Of a DNA stretch of 64,000 bases, positions 59,973 to 64,000 are shown piece by piece. Within the stretch, counting starts at the first letter, position 1; each line of letters opens with the position of its first letter. A program made the position numbers and the translations under genes. Below the pieces are notes generated by a model. It was not told the origin of the DNA. It searched no databases and worked only from the letters and a program-made list of their open reading frames with translations. The stretch lies in the NCBI GenBank assembly GCA_964478545.1, contig CAYZIS010000001.1:124001-188000 (forward strand), written 5' to 3'. Source of the stretch: DQWO01 sp964478545. GTDB lineage: Bacteria; Desulfobacterota; Anaeroferrophillalia; Anaeroferrophillales; Anaeroferrophillaceae.

Positions 59973-61142
59973 CTATCCCTGCTGTGCCTGGCCGGTACTG
60001 GCCGTGTCGCAGTTATGTTTATTCGGTTCAGGGATTTCCACCGGGGTCAACTTTGGTTCACAGGTGGCCATGAAATTGTTTACCAGGCTGCTGGTTACCC
60101 GCTTGATTGCCTTGGCCACCAGCACCCGGTATTCCTGGGATGAATAAACACTTTTTGGGACCACTTCCACCTGGGATCGGTTGGTCCACAGCAAAGCGCC
60201 AGTATGGGCATCTTGTACCATAATCCGAATCTGGACTACCGCCCGGGGAACTTTTCCTCCCTTATGGGCCAGAAAAGCCAACCCGGTACCCGCGGCTCCC
60301 CAGAAAACCGTGTTGAGTTCGTGATAATCATCGACGCTGGTGACCGCCGGATCAAACAGGGGATGACCGCCGCCGGATTCATGGTCCACATCTTTATCAA
60401 AGGGGCTGTTCTGGTTGCTTCTGCCATAGGCCAGACCAGCAAGGCCACCAATGGCCATTTTATCAATCATTTCGTATTTTTCCGACTTGGCGACCCCGAA
60501 TATGGCCCGTTGGCCGGTATTAAAGACAAAGGGCAGTACTCCGACCTGGAAGGGGTTAAAATTGTCTTTGGCTGCCCCTTGATCAAATTCAATCAGGCGT
60601 CCGCGAATAATGTAATCGGCGCCGAAAGTGTTGCCCAGGTGTATAATCTGTCCGCTGGTCAGCGAAGCGCTTTCCAACCCCTGCTGCTTGTTTTTCTTCT
60701 TTTCCCGCTGCCTTGTCGTTTCAATCTGTTCATTATGGCTGATCGCAGCTTCCAATTCCTGGGTCATGTATATTGACCAGTTCTCATTGGCGGTCATGCC
60801 CCTCATGTATTCATTCATGGGCGAATGGCCAAAAAAGACTTCCGGCGGTTCAATGATCTTTTCATCCATCAGATAGCGGACCACATCTTCTTCGATAGCG
60901 GTCATTAAACCAAACTTGGTGAATTCATCCTGTAAAGATTCCATTACCAAAACGTTGCGGCGCCAGTAATTTTTCTGGCTTGAACGAGGGGTGTAATCGG
61001 CAAAAGGGACCACCACCACTTTTTTGCCGGCCGGCTTAACCAGGTCGGTAGGTACAGGGATGACTGTTTCTTTCACCACATGTCCACAGGCAATAAGACT
61101 AAAAATCATGCCGAACGCCAGTAGCAGTTTTGTTAATTTCAT
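59973..61142 (-). CDS. CsgG-like outer-membrane lipoprotein
   Basis: The ATG after GGGAGGATGAAGTC gives 389 residues beginning with a lipoprotein signal (KLLLAFGMIFSLIACGH; lipobox cysteine in SLIAC). The body has the CsgG-family opening KKVVVVPFADYTPRSSQ and later IIRGRLIEFDQG, a charged low-complexity stretch (TTRQREKKKNKQQG), VVQIRIMVQDAHTGALLWTN and VLVAKAIKRVTSSLVNNFMA. CsgG proteins form outer-membrane secretion pores for curli; more distant members act in envelope assembly. It is cotranscribed with the downstream 962-residue exported protein, which could be its partner. It is longer than standard CsgG, so only the family resemblance is claimed. Confidence 0.75.
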   Translation of the reverse strand: MKLTKLLLAFGMIFSLIACGHVVKETVIPVPTDLVKPAGKKVVVVPFADYTPRSSQKNYWRRNVLVMESLQDEFTKFGLMTAIEEDVVRYLMDEKIIEPPEVFFGHSPMNEYMRGMTANENWSIYMTQELEAAISHNEQIETTRQREKKKNKQQGLESASLTSGQIIHLGNTFGADYIIRGRLIEFDQGAAKDNFNPFQVGVLPFVFNTGQRAIFGVAKSEKYEMIDKMAIGGLAGLAYGRSNQNSPFDKDVDHESGGGHPLFDPAVTSVDDYHELNTVFWGAAGTGLAFLAHKGGKVPRAVVQIRIMVQDAHTGALLWTNRSQVEVVPKSVYSSQEYRVLVAKAIKRVTSSLVNNFMATCEPKLTPVEIPEPNKHNCDTASTGQAQQG

Positions 61143-61308
61143 GACTTCATCCTCCCAAATAATAAATTTAGAATTACGTTTTTTTAAGGTCACGTACATG
61201 CTTATTTCCCGCAATCGGCAAAACAAAAATAAAACTTAAAGAAAAGTTTTTGACATAAATCAGAAATGAGGAGAACAAATTTGAAATCTATTACTTGGTG
61301 GACACTGT

Positions 61309-61470
61309 TGTCCGGCAAGGTTACAATCTTATCAGGGACAGATTGCAAACCTTTCTCTGGCATTGGTGGTTGGACGATAGGTGAAGAAAAGGGCACCGGC
61401 ACCTGATGATGGTTTGTCCGAAACAACCATGGTCAAACAAAACAATAGCTCGCAATAAGTATGCCGGACA
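61309..61470. repeat. Inverted-end element related to family B
   Basis: TGTCCGGCA and TGCCGGACA form perfect 9-bp inverted ends 162 bp apart, the same TGTCCGG start as family B but with a different interior. Together with TGTCCGGCAAG near 16.16 kb it suggests a MITE subgroup. The spacer 61143-61556 holds only this element and no credible gene. Confidence 0.55.
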
Positions 61471-61556
61471 GGGAGTTGGTGACAAGGGGGGGATAAGGGT
61501 CAGCCGTTGAAGTGCTCTGCTGTCCGTGAAAGCGATCAAAACAGGAAAAACGCTGA

Positions 61557-62516
61557 TCAACCTCCTCGGGAAAAAAGTACCCTGGATATCATCAGCATAT
61601 GCCTCAAAAATGACTGCATATGAATTTCTAATTCATGCATCTTTCTGATACGATTCATGGGGAATAATTTCATCAGCGAAGCATACTCCTCGACCAATAA
61701 AAGATGCGGATTTTCCGGATCACGTTCTCTTATTCTCTCTGCCAGCGCCTTGGCTTGAAGGATTGACCTTGTCAGATTGTCAAAGCCATTTGACCAATGA
61801 TGATGCCAGTTATTTTTTAGCGGATTCAGCAGCTGAAGAATATTTCGTGCACCGATTTCATTGTTGCCATGCTGACGATATTTAACTAAAGGCATACCGT
61901 AATATTCCAATCTGCCAAAAGCCGCGGCACAGAGCGCCAGCCACCAGTCATGCATGAGTGCCTCTTTTGGAACCGGTAAAGCCAACTGCAGCAATGATCT
62001 ATTCATCATTACCGTACTGCCAGTAACAAAGTTCTGACAAAGCAGTACTCTGAGCGGGTTGCTACTTTCATGATGGATTTTTTGATATTGCATGAATGAA
62101 GGGTGAATGATTTTGAGATTCTGGTTTACAACCTCCAGGTCCGAATGAATGAGAATTGGACAGTGCGGGAACTTTCGCTCCAGCGATTTCATTTGCTTAA
62201 ACTGTTCATCCAGTTTTGATGGTAACCAGACATCATCTTGGTCAGACAATGTGCAGTAATCAGCCCCCATTTCTCGAGCTTTTTCGAGCAGCCGGGCAAA
62301 ATTACTCCGGGCTCCAAGCCGTGGCTGTCCATCATCCATAAGAATGACAGGCGTACCGTCGGCGGCCCTGTTACTAACAATTTTTTTTGTCCCATCGCTT
62401 GAGCCGTCATCACGTACCAGCAGCTTCCAGCCGTGAGTCTGGGAGAGAATGCTTTCCAGCTGCGCTGGCAAAAACGCGGCACCGTTGTAGGTCGCAAGGA
62501 GAACCAGTTTCCTCAT
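61557..62516 (-). CDS. Glycosyltransferase family 2 (rhamnosyltransferase-like)
   Basis: A 319-residue GT-A enzyme. Motifs are LVLLATYNGAAFLPAQLESI, LLVRDDGSSDGTKKIV, YCTLSDQDDVWLPSKLDEQF with the metal-binding Asp pair, NFVTGSTVMMNRSLLQLALP, MHDWWLALCAAAFG and VKYRQHGNNEIGA. This layout is common in O-antigen rhamnosyltransferases. It is downstream of a methyltransferase gene by 25 nt, which may modify the same glycan. The donor sugar is not certain. Confidence 0.88.
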   Translation of the reverse strand: MRKLVLLATYNGAAFLPAQLESILSQTHGWKLLVRDDGSSDGTKKIVSNRAADGTPVILMDDGQPRLGARSNFARLLEKAREMGADYCTLSDQDDVWLPSKLDEQFKQMKSLERKFPHCPILIHSDLEVVNQNLKIIHPSFMQYQKIHHESSNPLRVLLCQNFVTGSTVMMNRSLLQLALPVPKEALMHDWWLALCAAAFGRLEYYGMPLVKYRQHGNNEIGARNILQLLNPLKNNWHHHWSNGFDNLTRSILQAKALAERIRERDPENPHLLLVEEYASLMKLFPMNRIRKMHELEIHMQSFLRHMLMISRVLFSRGG

Positions 62517-62541
62517 TGAAACTTAAGCTCCGAAACTTTAT

Positions 62542-63369
62542 CTATTTCTTACGGAAGAACATAATTGGGTGTGTTTGGCGAGAGGGATCAAAGAGAAATT
62601 TTTCTAACACGAAAAATTTTGAATATGCATTTTTGGCATACGATTCTGGAATAAACGTTTCTCCATAAAAATCAGCGGTCATTGCGCCGCCGCCAGTTAC
62701 TCCATTATTATTACTGTGTACAAATTCTCCGTTATCATAACGAATCCGAGCGTTATCAAAATCATCAAATAATTTTGCAAGAGCACCTGTGTAGCCCTTG
62801 TGCCCAGCGCCTTTTAAGCTCTCGCAGTAATCAAAAAATGGACGCCCCCTGGTAGTTAATGCTACAATCCCATCTGGCAAAAGAATTCTATAAAATTCGC
62901 GCATCCAACTTGCGCAAGCTTTTTCAGAGAGGTGTGAAAAAACTGAATACCCTATGACGTAATTCATTTTCTTATCAGGAATGGAAGAAGGGGGAAAAGG
63001 GGCACAGGTAAAAAAATTCTCGCTATGAAAAGTTTCTTTACAAATTTGAACAAATTCTTCCATTACATCAATGCCATAAATATGGTTCAATGGAAGTTCT
63101 CGTAAAAAGAAACGTGTAATCCGTCCCCATCCGGCTCCAAAATCCAGTAAATTATGTTGAGACTTGATCGGCGCCCCAAGGTCCTTGAAGGTTTCTATAC
63201 AATCCTGATAAAAAATAAATGCCTCTTTTAAGGTATTAACACCAGCCTGCCCTGTAGTGTTAGCTTGAATTGTGTCAGATGGAAAGCCCGGTAATTGTTT
63301 GCCATCGACAAACACAGGGGGATTCAAATAACTGTCACATACCTTAGTGAACCATTCATCTTGTATCAT
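62542..63369 (-). CDS. Class I SAM-dependent methyltransferase
   Basis: The ATG with GGGGAAA upstream gives 275 residues (an upstream ATG would add 14). The SAM motif NLLDFGAGWGRITRFFLREL is followed by YGIDVMEEFVQICK, the post-I loop and MNYVIGYSVFSHLSEKACAS. It is more AT-rich than most of the window, like the adjacent GtrA gene, consistent with a transferred polysaccharide cassette. The GT2 gene follows. It probably methylates a glycan or lipid-linked sugar, inferred only from its place. Confidence 0.85.
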   Translation of the reverse strand: MIQDEWFTKVCDSYLNPPVFVDGKQLPGFPSDTIQANTTGQAGVNTLKEAFIFYQDCIETFKDLGAPIKSQHNLLDFGAGWGRITRFFLRELPLNHIYGIDVMEEFVQICKETFHSENFFTCAPFPPSSIPDKKMNYVIGYSVFSHLSEKACASWMREFYRILLPDGIVALTTRGRPFFDYCESLKGAGHKGYTGALAKLFDDFDNARIRYDNGEFVHSNNNGVTGGGAMTADFYGETFIPESYAKNAYSKFFVLEKFLFDPSRQTHPIMFFRKK

Positions 63370-63533
63370 TATTATATTTCCCCAATATTGAATATTTTTA
63401 ATTAGTCCCACACTTATACCCCCGCAAGGATTTAGTCGGCCCTGAAATAGTTGTTAAATATCTGATATTATTTAATTAATAAAGATATTTTACTGTGATT
63501 TCTACGGGAAAATGCTAATATATGCGTATTGGT

Positions 63534-63983
63534 TCAGCGTGAATTGGAATTTTTCTCAGTTCCAGTTAACGATAAACGCCAAACATCGAGACATCTATTA
63601 CATTTCCTTTGTGCCCTATTTTGCCCGGAGCTCAGCACGAGTTTACTTAGAAAAAATGTAACGGGAATTGTAATGAGCATTACAAAAACCATTCCCAATT
63701 GTGGTTCTACGCCACCGGTTTCAACCAATAACCTTAAGATGACTACACCGAGACCATATTGAACTATATAGACAATAGGATATTTAATAAAATCTTTTAA
63801 ACACAATGATTTTAAAAACACATATCTCGCATTCAAGAAATATGAAATAACAATCCCAAGACAGTAAGCAATGGAATATGCCAAGGTATACGAAAGAAAC
63901 TCTAACAGCAAAAAAAAGGCGAGGTAACTCAGCAATGTATTTGCCAATCCAACGATTATAAATCTAATGAATGACCTATGCAT
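63534..63983 (-). CDS. GtrA-family membrane protein
   Basis: A 149-residue, four-helix membrane protein of the GtrA/DPMS type thought to flip lipid-linked sugars in bactoprenol-dependent glycosylation. Helices are FIIVGLANTLLSYLAFFLLL, LAYSIAYCLGIVISYFLNAR, PIVYIVQYGLGVVILRLLV and LGMVFVMLITIPVTFFLSKL; FIRFIIVGLANTLLSYLAF and YFLNARYVF are family hallmarks. The C terminus is an unusual polar tail. It is near the window edge; a glycosyltransferase partner may lie just beyond. Confidence 0.85.
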   Translation of the reverse strand: MHRSFIRFIIVGLANTLLSYLAFFLLLEFLSYTLAYSIAYCLGIVISYFLNARYVFLKSLCLKDFIKYPIVYIVQYGLGVVILRLLVETGGVEPQLGMVFVMLITIPVTFFLSKLVLSSGQNRAQRKCNRCLDVWRLSLTGTEKNSNSR

Positions 63984-64000
63984 TCTTACCCACGATAGTT

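Noticed and set aside
1..64000. CRISPR arrays, rRNA, tmRNA, SRP RNA or RNase P RNA
   Set aside because: No regular direct-repeat array and none of the conserved cores of these RNAs was recognised in either strand.
1..64000. An autonomous insertion sequence or transposase gene
   Set aside because: No DDE, HUH or serine/tyrosine recombinase reading frame was found; all mobile-looking elements here are non-autonomous.

Overview
The window looks like a chromosomal segment of a Gram-negative anaerobe of the Desulfobacterota (former Deltaproteobacteria), in a lineage with sulfate-reducer-like physiology. The evidence is a periplasmic cytochrome c3-type tetraheme protein, a two-gene methylene-tetrahydrofolate reductase (MetF plus MetV) of the Wood-Ljungdahl type, a NarI/TmcC-like membrane cytochrome b, folate-dependent TrmFO, a PEP-CTERM-like sorting tag and an outer-membrane beta-barrel. 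This placement is an inference from gene content. No rRNA is present.

Layout: (1) 0.3-4.1 kb, minus strand: an operon metF - cytochrome b - ferredoxin-like HdrC-type protein - tetraheme cytochrome c3 - metV, closed by a terminator, then hpt. (2) 4.9-10.8 kb, plus strand: riboflavin genes ribE-ribBA-ribH with nusB, a lytic transglycosylase, an unknown protein and trmFO. (3) 10.8-24.5 kb, minus strand: the replication-origin neighbourhood dnaA-dnaN-gyrB, two tRNAs (Gln, Glu), rpmH-rnpA-yidD-yidC-jag-mnmE-rsmG-parA-parB. (4) 24.9-29.7 kb: two cobamide genes (cbiB, cobD) facing motB-motA-fapA-like. (5) 30.6-38.3 kb: two tandem GntR/FCD regulators, a U32 peptidase-family gene, and a surface-polysaccharide set (GT2, WbpK-like epimerase, WbpL-like transferase, facing WbpM-like epimerase). 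(6) 38.4-50.0 kb, plus strand: a run of exported proteins (S8 protease, PEP-CTERM-like protein, sialidase-like propeller, zinc phospholipase C-like protein, two lectin-like proteins). At least five appear to share a previously unnamed domain. (7) 50.1-56.6 kb, minus strand: a compact operon encoding a fused prenyl reductase/polyprenyl diphosphate synthase, an FtsX/LolD-type ABC exporter, a LolA-like periplasmic protein and an outer-membrane barrel. (8) 57.0-64.0 kb, minus strand: a large exported protein with a CsgG-like lipoprotein, then GT2, methyltransferase and GtrA genes.

The two most interesting units are (1) and (7). Unit 1 reads as a membrane-linked methylene-THF reductase that could exchange electrons between C1 metabolism and quinone or periplasmic cytochromes. 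Unit 7 reads as a synthesis-and-export line for a reduced isoprenoid lipid reaching the outer membrane. Both functions are inferred from domains and gene order.

Spacers between genes are peppered with at least four families of short non-coding repeats. One family (here called A) has perfect 13-bp inverted ends and 6-bp target duplications, so it is a MITE. Two intact copies sit in roughly 10-nt gaps inside operons, where the target duplication has rebuilt the stop codon and ribosome-binding site of the neighbours in one case and the start codon in the other.
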